Source: Trinickia mobilis (GTDB taxonomy: Bacteria; Pseudomonadota; Gammaproteobacteria; Burkholderiales; Burkholderiaceae). From it: DNA of 64,000 bases. This document shows, piece by piece, positions 1 to 9,201 of this stretch. The stretch spans positions 762-64,761 of the forward strand of contig NZ_JAFLRF010000018.1 in NCBI RefSeq assembly GCF_017315705.1, written 5' to 3'. The position numbers and the translations under genes were made by a program. Positions within the stretch are counted from its first letter, which is position 1; every line of letters begins with the position of its first letter. A model generated the notes under the pieces. The model made no database searches. It had not been told where the DNA came from and saw nothing but the letters and a program-made list of their open reading frames with translations.

Positions 1-96
1 GCTAATCCGCGGCGCGGGCCCGTACCGATCGGTGTTGCAACCCGCTATTGCTCATGGTAACGCGCCCCGATTCTTCCGAACGCGCTGTCGATGGCT

Positions 97-348
97 TCAT
101 CCTCGTTTGATGAGTCGAATAATGAATAGCAGAATAACGGCACCGATCACAGCCGTGATGATCGATGCGATCATGCCGCCGCCGAGCGAGATACCTAGTA
201 CGCGCGACAGCCAACCGCCGATGAACGCACCCACGATCCCGACGATGATGTCGACGATCAATCCGAAGCCGCCGCCTTTGACCAATACGCCCGCTAGCCA
301 GCCAGCGATTGCGCCGATAATGAGCCATGCGATGAGCCCGTGTTGCAT
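97..348 (-). CDS. GlsB/YeaQ/YmgE-family (transglycosylase-associated) small membrane protein
   Basis: An 83-residue, very hydrophobic and glycine-rich protein with three predicted membrane segments (about residues 5-24, 28-50 and 56-78). It ends in a short basic tail, RLIKRG. Length and the glycine-zipper-like pattern (AIAGWLAG, GIVGAFIGGWL) match the GlsB/YeaQ/YmgE family of inner-membrane proteins associated with general stress. The biochemical role of the family is not settled. It stands alone, with no same-strand neighbour close enough for an operon. Family assignment is confident, function is not. Confidence 0.85.
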   Translation of the reverse strand: MQHGLIAWLIIGAIAGWLAGVLVKGGGFGLIVDIIVGIVGAFIGGWLSRVLGISLGGGMIASIITAVIGAVILLFIIRLIKRG

Positions 349-806
349 AGTGGAGACTCCGTGGTTAAGTGTAAAAAGAGAAGCGCAAAATAATCACGCT
401 AACTGAGCTTAAATGGCACGCATAGGCGAGTCCATAGTTAGGATACCCAATTAACACTATTTCGCGATGTTGCTGGGGATCTGAGCATAACGGATGAATC
501 ATGCCGAGTTTGATACGACCGGTGCTCAAGGAGAAGCAAGTCGCCGCGAACACTCAAGATGTTCTCGACAACGCGTCGAGTGATCACACTGCGCGCAGTC
601 ACTGAATTCATGTCGTTCTCGGCGTCGGGCTGCACAGGGGAGAATGAGCGATAGCCGCCCTGCGTAGAGAGCTACGGGCGCATCGCTTACGCTTGTTATA
701 GGTGACAGTACGTTCATTCGCAAGCGAGAAGGGAGCGCGGCGCGTCCGAGTTAGGCTGCTCTGTCAGATATTTGAAGGCTTTTGCGAGGCGAGCGTGTAT
801 GCATCC
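349..806. other. Intergenic stretch, nothing recognised
   Basis: This 458-base gap between the GlsB-like and MgtC-like genes (both minus strand) must contain the promoter of the GlsB-like gene in its left part. I saw no convincing coding pattern, RNA gene or repeat. Confidence 0.5.
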
Positions 807-1514
807 TCATTCGGGCGTGGGTTCGGCTTCCTTCGCGGTCCAACTCACACTGGACACGCCTTTCTCCATGCTGATGCGGCTCGCCATCAATTCGAGCTTC
901 GGTTGATCTTTGGGATGCAGCTTGAGCGTCGCGGTCACCAGGATACGTCCGGCCGCGTCGGGTACGTCCTCGCTCGTGAGGCTCTGGAACGACAGCGGCG
1001 ACGAGTACATCGAGTTCGATAGTGCCGTGCGGATGTGGATCTCGTCTTCTTCGCGGCAGACGACGGACAAAACGTACTCGCGTATCAGGTCCGCATTCGA
1101 AACGGGGGTTGCATTGATTGCTTTGCTGACTTCGCGCAGCAGCGTATTCGTCAGCAACACAATGCCGGTGCCCGCGAGCGCGGGACCATAGTGGCCTGAG
1201 CCGCAGAGCACGCCGACAGCGGCGGAGCACCACAACGTGGCGGCCGTGTTGATCCCTTGAATCGAGCCTTTTTCGCGCATGATGACGCCGCCGCCGAGAA
1301 AGCCGACGCCGGATACGACGTACGCGGCAATCCGCGTCACGCCCTCTATGCCGTCGCCGGTGAGAACGCCGAGCGTGACGAACAGGCAAGCGCCGCTTGC
1401 AACGAGCGTAATGGTGCGCAGACCGGCCGTGCGTTGCCGCATCTGGCGTTCGATGCCGATTGCGACCCCGCAAGCAAACGCGGCAAACAAGCGGAGAGCG
1501 AATTCAAGCGTCAT
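807..1514 (-). CDS. MgtC/SapB family membrane protein
   Basis: About 235 residues from the ATG at 1514, chosen because the protein then opens with the usual MgtC pattern (MTLEFALRLFAAFACGVAIGIERQ). An upstream ATG adds 19 unsupported residues. The N-terminal half holds the MgtC signature, GIERQ...RTAGLRT followed by membrane helices with GVGFLGGGVIM. The C-terminal half (from about residue 150) is a soluble regulatory domain, as in MgtC relatives linked to growth under low magnesium, phosphate homeostasis and virulence. No Mg2+ sensor or transporter gene lies beside it, so its trigger is unknown. The family call is firm; the substrate or partner is not inferable. Confidence 0.85.
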   Translation of the reverse strand: MTLEFALRLFAAFACGVAIGIERQMRQRTAGLRTITLVASGACLFVTLGVLTGDGIEGVTRIAAYVVSGVGFLGGGVIMREKGSIQGINTAATLWCSAAVGVLCGSGHYGPALAGTGIVLLTNTLLREVSKAINATPVSNADLIREYVLSVVCREEDEIHIRTALSNSMYSSPLSFQSLTSEDVPDAAGRILVTATLKLHPKDQPKLELMASRISMEKGVSSVSWTAKEAEPTPE

Positions 1515-2070
1515 TGGATATGCGTTCTCTTGGTTTCGTTGAGTGATGGATTCGACCGCGAGCTTCGGCATTCATATGCGACTCGACGGATAACCACAAG
1601 CTTCAGCATGCCACGCTTCGGTGAACGTATTTGTGTCGTACGGCGAACTCTATCTCAGCCGTCAATGAGCAACGGCATGAGCCTCGGGGATGTCGATGAT
1701 CTTTGTCGATAGACAGTGCAGCGCAGGACAAGCCTTCGCGCGAACACTAGCGCGCTATGGCTATCGGTAGCAAGAGTGCACAGGGGTGCTGCGAACTGCG
1801 ACGCGCACCGCTTGCCTGTTGGCAAGACGGCGGCAGAGAGAAAAACTGGCGCGGGTCTTGCCGCTCAGACGGTGAGACGAAGTAGGGATCGACTACTGCT
1901 GCTGTCCAAGGCGGTGGACCTCAAAAAATTGAGAATAGCGAAATTTTAGGCAGTTGCCGACGTGAGCGTCAACTCAAAATTGCTGCGCTGCGCAGAGCGC
2001 GCAAGGCGTTCGACGGGGCGCGTCCAGAAGGAACGCGGGCGAGCGCGAATTCGTACAAGTCTGTTTCCCG
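1515..2070. other. Intergenic stretch, nothing recognised
   Basis: A gap of 556 bases between two minus-strand genes. No ORF here has recognisable protein character and no tRNA or repeat was seen. The part next to 1515 should hold the MgtC promoter. Confidence 0.45.
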
Positions 2071-3234
2071 TCAGGCGGCTGTGCCCGCCACCAGCCTCAG
2101 CCGCGTGATCTCCGACGGGGCGCCAAGACGCTTGGGCGGTCCCCAGTAACCTGTGCCTCGGCTCGTGTAGACCCAGAGGTTATTGAGGCGTGCGAGCCCC
2201 GCCGTAAACGGCTGTTGCAGCCGAACGAAGAAATTCCACGGGAAGAACTGCCCGCCATGCGTGTGCCCTGACAACTGGAGCGTGAAGCCCGCGTCCGCAG
2301 CCGCAAGCGCGGTGCGCGGCTGATGCGCGAGCAGCACGCGCACCCGCACGTCTCCTGGCGCGCCGGCGAGCGCTGCGGCGGGGTCGCTGCGGTGCGATGG
2401 GTCGAAGTGTCCCGCCGTGTAGTCGGTCACGCCTGCGATCAGAACTCGCGCGCCATCGTGGTCGAGTACGACGTGCTCGTTCATCAGCACATGCAAGCCG
2501 AGGCGCTGGAATTCAGCGATCCATTGATCGGCGCCCGAATAGTATTCGTGATTGCCGGTCACGAGATACGCCCCGTACCGAGCATTGAGGCGCCCGAGCG
2601 GTCGGGTGTGGGCGGAGAGCTGCGCGACGCTGCCGTCGACGACGTCGCCTGTCACCGCGATCAGGTCCGGCTTGAGCCGGTTGACTGCGTCGACGATCGC
2701 GTCGACGTAACGCTGCTTGATCGTCGGGCCGACGTGGATATCGCTGATCTGCACGATCGTGAAGCCGTCCAATGCTGCCGGCAAACTATCGATCGGTACG
2801 TCGACTGTGACGACGCGTGCGCGTCGGCGAGCGTTGACGAATCCGATCGCGGTCGACAGCAGCGCGAGGAGCGGCACCGCTGCGGCGGAGTCGATCCGCC
2901 AGCGGGCGAGCGGCACGGTGCGTGGCCAGAGCGCGTCGATGGTCAGGAGCGACGCCAGCGCGACGTCGCGCAGCAAGGTCAGCACGAGCAGCGACGAGAA
3001 GAAGCCCATGGTAAGCAGACCGATCCAAGCGAGCCGATCGGCGAGCGGCTGGCGCTCGAGCGTGCGCGCGAGCATGCCGACGGGAATCAATCCACACGAC
3101 AATACGAGCCAAAGTGCCGCCAGCCCACGGAACACCGGGCCAACCGGCAACTCGGGAATGAGCCGCAAACCGATATAAACGTGCAGCAGAACGCCGATGC
3201 CGATGGCACGGACGAAAAAACCTGAGCGGCGCAT
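2071..3234 (-). CDS. Membrane-anchored metallophosphoesterase (YaeI/YkuE-like)
   Basis: A 387-residue protein with four predicted N-terminal membrane helices (about residues 8-135) and then a calcineurin-like phosphoesterase domain. All five metal-site motifs are visible in order: DIHVG, GDVVDG, GNHEYY, HQP and GHTHGG. This is the pattern of the YaeI/YkuE branch, whose characterised members hydrolyse lipid-linked phosphates such as UDP-diacylglucosamine analogues. The C-terminus carries the usual RGTGYWGPPKR segment. The start is the first ATG of the frame; no strong Shine-Dalgarno precedes it, so a slightly later start is possible. It stands alone. Confidence 0.88.
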   Translation of the reverse strand: MRRSGFFVRAIGIGVLLHVYIGLRLIPELPVGPVFRGLAALWLVLSCGLIPVGMLARTLERQPLADRLAWIGLLTMGFFSSLLVLTLLRDVALASLLTIDALWPRTVPLARWRIDSAAAVPLLALLSTAIGFVNARRRARVVTVDVPIDSLPAALDGFTIVQISDIHVGPTIKQRYVDAIVDAVNRLKPDLIAVTGDVVDGSVAQLSAHTRPLGRLNARYGAYLVTGNHEYYSGADQWIAEFQRLGLHVLMNEHVVLDHDGARVLIAGVTDYTAGHFDPSHRSDPAAALAGAPGDVRVRVLLAHQPRTALAAADAGFTLQLSGHTHGGQFFPWNFFVRLQQPFTAGLARLNNLWVYTSRGTGYWGPPKRLGAPSEITRLRLVAGTAA

Positions 3235-3500
3235 AGAGCAAAGAAGGAGAGGAAATGGAGGCCGGCGAGGCGGCGCTGCGATTTGTAGCTGGCCTTGGGC
3301 ACTGCCGATTCATTTTACAGACAGAACGCTTCGCCGTCGGCGGCCGATTTGGGTCGCCCACGGCGCGCGGTGTCCATTTCCGGCTGGATTTTCCGATTTT
3401 TCCGCCGCAGTGGACTCTTGCGCTCGATTGCTGATCTAAACTATTGATTTCATGGTTCGGTTCCACTTGCGCGATTGAAGGGCACGATGGAAGGAGGCGA

Positions 3501-3824
3501 ATGATGAAGATAATCAGGTTTGCGCACCATCCGCATCGCGAACACCATGTCGGCTATGAAGGCAGTCACGTCATGCTGCCGCTGGTGGCGCTCTCCCTGA
3601 TGGCGCTCGCGGTTTATTTCGGCGTGCGCCGGCTCGACATGCTCGAGATCTCGCGCGACGCGTTGTTTTACGTCGTCATGGTCTTCGTCGCGCTAGGCAT
3701 CGCGGGCCTGTTCGGCGCGGCCGGCGCTTGGCTGCGATCCGGAGGCGACGAACGGGGCGAAGGCTTTTGCTTCGTCGGCGCGTTGGTCGGGGCAATCGTT
3801 TTCTATATCGCGTTGCTGATGTGA
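3501..3824 (+). CDS. Small three-helix membrane protein, function unknown
   Basis: A 107-residue protein with a histidine-rich N-terminus (HHPHREHHVGYEGSH) and three hydrophobic segments at about residues 28-46, 57-80 and 92-107. The start at 3501 is chosen because AAGGAGG lies at 3491-3497 with a 3-base gap; the next codon is also ATG and has better spacing. I do not recognise the family. The histidine cluster before the first helix could bind metal, but that is inference. It converges on the nitroreductase-like gene and shares a strong terminator hairpin with it. Confidence 0.7.
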   Translation: MMKIIRFAHHPHREHHVGYEGSHVMLPLVALSLMALAVYFGVRRLDMLEISRDALFYVVMVFVALGIAGLFGAAGAWLRSGGDERGEGFCFVGALVGAIVFYIALLM

Positions 3825-3866
3825 ACCGTGGAGCGGCGGGCTGCCACGCTCGCTGACGAATTGATG

Positions 3867-3920
3867 AAAGCGGCGCCCTCGCGCGTGCGTCTCGGCACTC
3901 ACGCGCGAGGGCGCCGCTTT
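3867..3920. terminator. Bidirectional terminator, perfect 21-bp stem
   Basis: Bases 3867-3887 and 3900-3920 are exact inverted copies separated by a 12-base loop. The stem starts with AAAG and ends with CTTT, so A/T tracts flank it on both strands. It lies between the convergent genes ending at 3824 (+) and 3929 (-), where a shared terminator is expected. Confidence 0.85.
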
Positions 3921-3928
3921 TGCATCAG

Positions 3929-4513
3929 TCAGACGATTCTCGCGGTTTCGTCGAATGTGAAGCGCGGGCTGCGTTCGAAAAGCTTCGACGGGTCGCCGTA
4001 TCCAAGGTTGACGAGGAAATTCGATTTCACCGTCGTACCTGCGAAAAAAGCCTCGTCGACTTTTGCCGAATCGAAGCCGGACATCGGGCCGGTGTCGAGT
4101 CCGAGCGCTCGGGCCGCCAGGATCAGGTAGCCGCCTTGCAGCGTCGAATTGCGAAATGCAGTGGCCGCAATAGCCGCGTCGTTGCCCGCGAACCAACTGC
4201 GCGCGTCTGCGTGGGGGAAGAGTTTCGGCAAATGCTCGTAAAACGCCATGTCCATGCCGACGATCACCGTCACGGGCGCGGCCATCGTTTTTTCGACATT
4301 GCCCTCTGACAGCGCCGGACGCAGCTTTTCCTTGGCTTCCGGCGTTTTGACGAACACGAATCGGCCCGGGCTGGAATTGGCAGACGTGGGTCCGAGCTCG
4401 ACGAGATCAATCAGCTGTTTGAGAAGCGCGTCGTCGACCGGCTTCGGGAGCCAGCCGTTGTGCGTGCGCGCATTGCGAAAGAGTTGATCCAGGGCGGTAT
4501 CGGAAAGTGTCAT
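3929..4513 (-). CDS. RutE/HadB-like nitroreductase-family reductase (probable malonic semialdehyde reductase)
   Basis: A 194-residue FMN-dependent nitroreductase-fold protein. It matches the RutE subgroup throughout: N-terminal [46 protein letters not shown] and a C-terminal [16 protein letters not shown]. The family's usual length is 195-200 residues. RutE reduces malonic semialdehyde to 3-hydroxypropionate in pyrimidine degradation, but no other rut gene lies nearby. A standalone detoxifying reductase is therefore equally plausible. Family confidence is high, substrate moderate. Confidence 0.85.
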   Translation of the reverse strand: MTLSDTALDQLFRNARTHNGWLPKPVDDALLKQLIDLVELGPTSANSSPGRFVFVKTPEAKEKLRPALSEGNVEKTMAAPVTVIVGMDMAFYEHLPKLFPHADARSWFAGNDAAIAATAFRNSTLQGGYLILAARALGLDTGPMSGFDSAKVDEAFFAGTTVKSNFLVNLGYGDPSKLFERSPRFTFDETARIV

Positions 4514-4666
4514 GTTGCGAGGTGTAGGGGGAGGTTGAGGCTGTTGTGCGGGCAGTTGCGGCTGCCGACGGCATGGTTGCGCTTGAAGCGTCCCGTTGTC
4601 GCCGAGCCGTGTTTCTCGGTGCCTCGATGATAGCCGGCGACCGGCGTAACTTGCTGGCGCTCGCGG

Positions 4667-5323
4667 CTACGACTGCAGCAGCTTTTTCAGCAGCTCGGCG
4701 ACGTGACGACGAGCGGTGCGCTCGGCTTCTTCTTCGTCGCGGGCCTGGAGCGCGCGCAGAATGGCGTCGTGTTCGTCGCGGTTTGCCAGGAGCTCAGTAA
4801 AGCTCGTCGCACGTTTTCCGCACATCGCGCGAGTCTGCGCATACAGTGCCGTGAGCGTTTTCTTGATCGCGGGGCTTTGCGCGCCGTCGAGCAGCCCGTG
4901 ATGAAACCGCAGGTTGGCCTCGTCGTAGGCTGCCCGATCCTGTTCCCTAATTGCGATCGACTGGCGCTCGACCGAATCCTCGAGTTCCGAGAGTTCAGCC
5001 GTGCTCATTCTGCGCGCGGCCAAGCGGGCCGCCATGCCTTCCAGCGCTTCACGCGCTTCGAACACTGCGGCAAGCCGTGCGGGCTCGAACGCAATCAAAA
5101 AGACGCCTTGGCGCGGCGTGACTTCGACGATTCCTTCGGCTTCCAGGCGCGCCACGGCGGACCAGACAGGCGAACGGCTGACGCCCAGGTCGCCTGCCAG
5201 TTCCTCGACGCTGATTTTGTCTCCCGGTGCGTAGCGCTCGCCGTCGAGCAACAGGTCGCGCACGGCCACATAGGCATCGACGGCGAGCGTCGAGCGTTTG
5301 AGTTTTTGCGGCGCGGCAGTCAT
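4667..5323 (-). CDS. GntR family transcriptional regulator, FCD type
   Basis: A 218-residue regulator with an N-terminal winged helix (about residues 10-75, including YAPGDKISVEELAGDLGVSRSPVWSAVARLEAEGIVEVTPRQGVFL) and a C-terminal all-helical FCD ligand domain (about 85-215, with RFHHGLLDGA and DEHDAILRAL). The ATG at 5323 overlaps the stop of the upstream O-methyltransferase by four bases (ATGA). This sets the start and implies translational coupling. The ligand is unknown; by position it may control the methyltransferase gene or its own two-gene operon. Confidence 0.88.
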   Translation of the reverse strand: MTAAPQKLKRSTLAVDAYVAVRDLLLDGERYAPGDKISVEELAGDLGVSRSPVWSAVARLEAEGIVEVTPRQGVFLIAFEPARLAAVFEAREALEGMAARLAARRMSTAELSELEDSVERQSIAIREQDRAAYDEANLRFHHGLLDGAQSPAIKKTLTALYAQTRAMCGKRATSFTELLANRDEHDAILRALQARDEEEAERTARRHVAELLKKLLQS

Positions 5324-5934
5324 TTCGAAGCGACTCCGTTGATATGCGGTCGACGGTATGCCACATGCAGTCCTTTGCCGACAGGGACCAAAGTCGCGTC
5401 GAATTGCGGCAACGCGCTGACTGTCGCCAGATAGCCGGCGATTTCTTCCGGGTGCGACAGCGCGTTGTCGGCGATCAGCAGCACGTCGTCTGTCAGTTTG
5501 GGCAGAAGGAGTTCGAGCTGAGACGGAGCGCTGATTCGATCCGCGTCGAAAAAGACGCAGTCGAACGGACCGTCGAGCGCGGCGCACCAGCGCGTCGCGT
5601 CGCCTTCGATGACTTGTGCATGACTTTGGACGCCCGCGCGGCGCAGGTTTTCACGCGCTTGGGCGGCCCTGGCCGCGTCTCTATCGATCGTGGTAATCGG
5701 GTTGCCCGCAGTTTTCGCCATCGCGCAGGCGAGCCAGATCGCGCTGTAGCCGTTCGACGTGCCGATCTCCAGCACGCGTCTGCGCCCGCTTGCCGTCACC
5801 AAAAGAAACAGCAACTCGGCGGTGGGTCGTTCGAGGTTCAATAGCTTTTGGGTGCGGTCCGTTGCGGTTGCGTCGATCTCTGCGCCATGGACTTCCAATT
5901 CGTGGAGCAAGGCCTCGATCTCGACTGTCAACAT
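5320..5934 (-). CDS. O-methyltransferase, class I SAM-dependent (caffeoyl-CoA type)
   Basis: A 204-residue protein with the O-methyltransferase family 3 fold: VLEIGTSNGYSAIWLA (SAM motif I, about residues 55-70), ITTIDRD (motif II) and FDCVFFDADR (about 125-135). Length and motif order fit the soluble caffeoyl-CoA/catechol group. The acceptor cannot be predicted. It is the first gene of a two-gene unit with the GntR regulator, coupled by a 4-base overlap. Promoter sequences should lie in the AT-rich gap 5935-6047 shared with the divergent AlkB-like gene. Confidence 0.88.
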   Translation of the reverse strand: MLTVEIEALLHELEVHGAEIDATATDRTQKLLNLERPTAELLFLLVTASGRRRVLEIGTSNGYSAIWLACAMAKTAGNPITTIDRDAARAAQARENLRRAGVQSHAQVIEGDATRWCAALDGPFDCVFFDADRISAPSQLELLLPKLTDDVLLIADNALSHPEEIAGYLATVSALPQFDATLVPVGKGLHVAYRRPHINGVASK

Positions 5935-6047
5935 AGTCGGGTCCTAAGAAATCGTAATTCGTGTTTCATGATACGTGATAACGCGAAATACAGGTGAATG
6001 CCAAAGGACTACGGTGGCACAATGACTTTCTCAACCGGAATGCACGC

Positions 6048-6650
6048 ATGAAAGCGATGATTGATGACATTTTCGGCGATATTCCGCAGCCGAATGTCGA
6101 TTGGTATCCGGACTGGCTCTCGCCAGAAGCGGCGGCGCTTGACCTTGAACGTGTCATCGCCGAGGTGGAGTGGAGGCAGGACACGATGTACACCCCGGCG
6201 GGGCTCACGCCCTTGCCGCGCCTGACCGCATGGCAAGGCGATGCCGGTGCGGTCTATGTTTACTCGGGCATACGCAACACCCCGCTGGCGTGGACGCCGA
6301 CTGTGCTGAAGCTGAAGGCCGCGGCGGAAGCCGTTTGCGGTGCGCGGTTCAATAGCGTGCTTTTAAATCGCTATCGAAACGGCAACGACAGCATGGGATG
6401 GCACGCCGACCGTGAGCCGGAATTGGGCGCGGAACCTGTAATTGCGTCGGTAAGCCTCGGTTCCGCGCGTCGATTCGACCTTCGCCATAACAAGACGGGG
6501 GCAATTCAATCTTTTCAGTTGACAGGCGGAAGCCTGCTCGTGATGCGCGGGCGCACTCAGGCGGAATGGCGCCACCGCGTGCCTAAGGAGCCCAGCATTC
6601 GCGGCGAGCGAGTCAATCTGACGTTCCGGTTTGTGACGCCTCGCTCTTAG
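6048..6650 (+). CDS. AlkB-like 2-oxoglutarate/Fe(II) dioxygenase
   Basis: About 200 residues from the ATG at 6048; in-frame GTG 5994 and ATG 6057 are alternatives. The Fe(II) triad is visible as H119-x-D121 (GWHADREPELG) and H176 (WRHRVPK), with the 2-oxoglutarate-binding arginine in GERVNLTFR. The core has LLNRYRNGNDSMGWHAD and the basic WRHRVPKEP loop typical of the ALKBH2/AlkB2-like branch. Such enzymes oxidatively remove alkyl groups from DNA or RNA bases. No ada or alkA gene is adjacent. It is divergent from the O-methyltransferase. Confidence 0.88.
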   Translation: MKAMIDDIFGDIPQPNVDWYPDWLSPEAAALDLERVIAEVEWRQDTMYTPAGLTPLPRLTAWQGDAGAVYVYSGIRNTPLAWTPTVLKLKAAAEAVCGARFNSVLLNRYRNGNDSMGWHADREPELGAEPVIASVSLGSARRFDLRHNKTGAIQSFQLTGGSLLVMRGRTQAEWRHRVPKEPSIRGERVNLTFRFVTPRS

Positions 6651-6769
6651 GCGTTACCCCGACTTGCGGCGCTAAGACAGCAGCCGTCCTTGCTTGCGTC
6701 GTTGAAGCTCGCCATTCTTTGTGGGTCGCAACGTCCCACACTAGGACCTGTTATTAGCGTGAACCGACC

Positions 6770-7204
6770 CTAGCGCACGGCTGTAACCGGCACGCGCGAG
6801 ATCCTCACAAGGCGTTCCAGAACGCTGCGGCTGAAAAAACTGATGAACGTATGCAGCGGATCGTTGCGCGGTGCGGCCAGCAGGATTTCGTCGCAGCCGG
6901 TTTGTTCGGCGCATTCCGCAATTGTCGGAATGAGCGGCCCGACGTGAATCGTGACCGAATATTTGACGCCGCCGTCCTTGAGAATCTGCTCCGCGCGACA
7001 TAGTGCGGCGTGCGCGTGGGAGTTTTCGAAGGAGCGCAGTTTGGAGAGGGGATAGAACGCTTCGAGGCGAGTCGATTCGAGCGGCGGTTGAACGTTGACA
7101 AGCACGATTTCGGACGCGCATCGCTCGCTGTAAAGAAATGCGGCGTGCCGGACTGCTTGAAGCGAGCGCGGCGAGCGGCTGACCGGCACTAGTATTTTCA
7201 ACAT
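6770..7204 (-). CDS. Universal stress protein family, variant without ATP motif
   Basis: A 144-residue Usp-fold protein starting MLKILVPVSRSPRSLQAVRHA, with the usual alternating beta-alpha pattern and a final RISRVPVTAVR strand. The ATP-binding signature G-2x-G-9x-G-(S/T), clear in the other Usp protein of this window (15771-16244), is absent: the equivalent stretch reads LAAPRNDPLHTFISFFSRSVLERL. It is therefore probably a non-nucleotide-binding Usp type. It is transcribed alone. Confidence 0.8.
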   Translation of the reverse strand: MLKILVPVSRSPRSLQAVRHAAFLYSERCASEIVLVNVQPPLESTRLEAFYPLSKLRSFENSHAHAALCRAEQILKDGGVKYSVTIHVGPLIPTIAECAEQTGCDEILLAAPRNDPLHTFISFFSRSVLERLVRISRVPVTAVR

Positions 7205-7748
7205 GGTTTCTTGTCCCTCATGCCGCTAGTTGTTCTAGAGCCGACGATCGAGCCGGTAACGCCTCGGCCGCGCATGCCGTTGGCGTCATCCGTGGAAGCT
7301 GCGGCAGTAACCGGATAGGAGAATGAAGACGCTGCGCCTGCGCGGGCGTTGCTCTTATGGATGGCCATCTCAGCGAATGGTGATGGGGATGTTGATAGGC
7401 TATCGGATCACGTGCAGGGCTAGCCTAAAGAAAGCTAGTGATGGCGTAAACATGATGTAAACATTGAGTGTCTCGCCGATTTGTAAGGTACGAAAAATTT
7501 CAAAAAAGTTTATGCGCATAACAACGCGCAAGGCAGCGGCCTGCCGACCGAGCTCAGACGTGAGCGAACGACGCAACGCTTGACGTCGTCACGACACCCG
7601 CACAATTGCTTGCGCGCGCGGGCGATATCCATGTGTATGCATGTAAAATGCCCTTGTCCGAAGCAGTCTCCCATAGAACCAAAAGATAGCGAGTGCCCAG
7701 TTGCACAGCACCTCGCCAGGTGTAAATTCCGTCGAACGAGAGGGCACC
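7205..7748. promoter_or_regulatory. Divergent control region between Usp and MarR genes, with paired direct repeats
   Basis: This 544-base region separates the minus-strand Usp gene and the plus-strand MarR gene, so it should hold both promoters. It contains an exact direct repeat, GTAAACAT at 7446-7453 and 7457-7464. The copies are 11 bases apart start to start, placing them on the same face of the helix, as for a dimeric activator or repressor. The protein is unknown. Nothing coding was recognised. Confidence 0.4.
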
Positions 7749-8183
7749 ATGTCTGAACCGCCTTTGCGGTTGCCATGCCATTGCGGAACGCTGCGTCAGG
7801 CCGCGCGCGCGATTACGTCGCTATACGATGCCCAGTTGGCGAAGCACGGCATCCGTATTACGCAATACACGATCCTGATGGCGCTGAATCGCGCCGAAGG
7901 CGTCAGCACGACGCAGCTATCGGACGAGCTTCTAATGGATCAGACGACCTTGAGCCGCACGCTAGCGACGCTGCGGACCAAGCGACTCGTCGCGGCAGAG
8001 GCGGGCGACGATTTGCGCATGCGCTTCTGGACGCTCACGCCGAAAGGCCGGGCGCTGCTGCACGCTTGTGAAAGCGATTGGAAGGCGGCGCAGGACGAGC
8101 TCTATCGCCGTGTGGGGAAGCGTCATGTCAAGGCGCTTGACGAGCAGATCTATGCCCTCGCAAGCAAGCTGATCGAAGACTAG
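7749..8183 (+). CDS. MarR family winged-helix transcriptional regulator
   Basis: A 144-residue protein from the ATG at 7749, preceded by GAGAGG; upstream in-frame codons add 16 unsupported residues. It is MarR-like: N-terminal dimerisation helix, a winged helix at about residues 45-105 (GVSTTQLSDELLMDQTTLSRTLATLRTKRLV, then the DDLRMRFWTLTPKGRALL wing) and a C-terminal helix. It has CHC near the N-terminus (PCHCGTLRQAARAIT), as in redox-sensitive MarR proteins, so thiol sensing is possible. No clear target gene lies beside it; the next stretch is a decayed two-component system. Confidence 0.88.
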   Translation: MSEPPLRLPCHCGTLRQAARAITSLYDAQLAKHGIRITQYTILMALNRAEGVSTTQLSDELLMDQTTLSRTLATLRTKRLVAAEAGDDLRMRFWTLTPKGRALLHACESDWKAAQDELYRRVGKRHVKALDEQIYALASKLIED

Positions 8184-8289
8184 CGGCAAGCACCTCGGGA
8201 TGCCGGGGCCGACCGGGTGCGTCCTGCAGCGCGCGACAGAGAGCGCGTTGGCGCAATTTGGGCGACCGAGGTTCGCTTTGGGCACACCC

Positions 8290-8957
8290 GTGCGAGGCAA
8301 TTCGTCTATGTGCGGTGAACAATCCCGAATGCGCGTGTCCTTGCAGCGCATTCGCCTCCGGCCGAATATATGCGTACGATGGCGAGTCCGAGGCCGCAAT
8401 GTCCTTCGAGAGCGCTTCGACTACGAAGTTCGGGCGCGGCGGGATGTCGCCGTTGGCGGCTTGCAGCACGAGCAGCAATCCGCGCGCAAAGCCGTCCACT
8501 TCGTGGCGCGGCGGTTGTGTCGTTAGTCATGCAAACCACCCAGCTTGAACTGCGAGCAGCACGGCCGTTGAGAGCAACGCCATTCTGCCGAATAGCGTGT
8601 TCAACCGGTTCTTCGTGCGCTAGACGCTGCCTCGGCGAAAGCATGCGAAGAATTGGCGTCCGGCACGAACAGGTAATCCTTGCCTCGCACCGTCCGCACG
8701 AAACGTGCCGTCGCGCAGCAGCGCGCGTGTCGCGAAGTCGAGTTCGAAAGGGCCGAAGCGAAACCGGTCGCCCGCTTCGGGTGCGCTGGTGGATGCCGGA
8801 CCGCGGCGGCGCAGCACGGTATGGATGCGCGCCGGCACAGCTCGCGTGGATCGAAGGGCTTCGTGATGTAGTCGTCGGCGCCGAGTTCGAGCACGACGAC
8901 CGACGGTCGCTCGCGCTCGAGGCGCCGGCGCAAATTGCTGCCGTCAAGGGGGCTCAA
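8290..8957 (-). pseudogene. Relic of an OmpR-type response regulator and sensor kinase pair
   Basis: Fragments of a two-component operon lie on the minus strand in shifting frames. Around 8840-8957, [32 protein letters not shown] joins the receiver strand directly to the [11 protein letters not shown] end, losing the phosphorylation loop. Around 8640-8840, [12 protein letters not shown] and [21 protein letters not shown] are linker and effector-domain pieces, followed in another frame by [14 protein letters not shown]. At about 8370-8410, GLGLAIVR is the nucleotide-binding end of a histidine kinase. The order regulator then kinase is preserved. Limits are approximate; none of it can be functional. 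Confidence 0.7.
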
Positions 8958-9201
8958 GAGCGCACACGTGGGCGGTCCTCTGCCTCACGACCCAAGTCTA
9001 GCGGCAGTCGAAAAGGGTGTTAAGCATTGTCAAGCACGGTGGCGGCTACAGGCCCGGCGTGCTGCGATTGGCCGTGCGGGTGGGAATTGGGGGAACCAGC
9101 GGACGGCCGAGTCGACGAGAGTCGTCAGACTGGCCGTATTCCTGAAGCTCGAGCGCTTGTGGCTTTGAGCGGTGCGACTGGCGATGTTCGTTGGTAGCGC
9201 T

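Noticed and set aside
8128-8499. Independent hypothetical gene on the minus strand after marR
   Set aside because: Its frame overlaps the kinase remnant (GLGLAIVR in the next frame), so it is better explained as part of the decayed two-component system.
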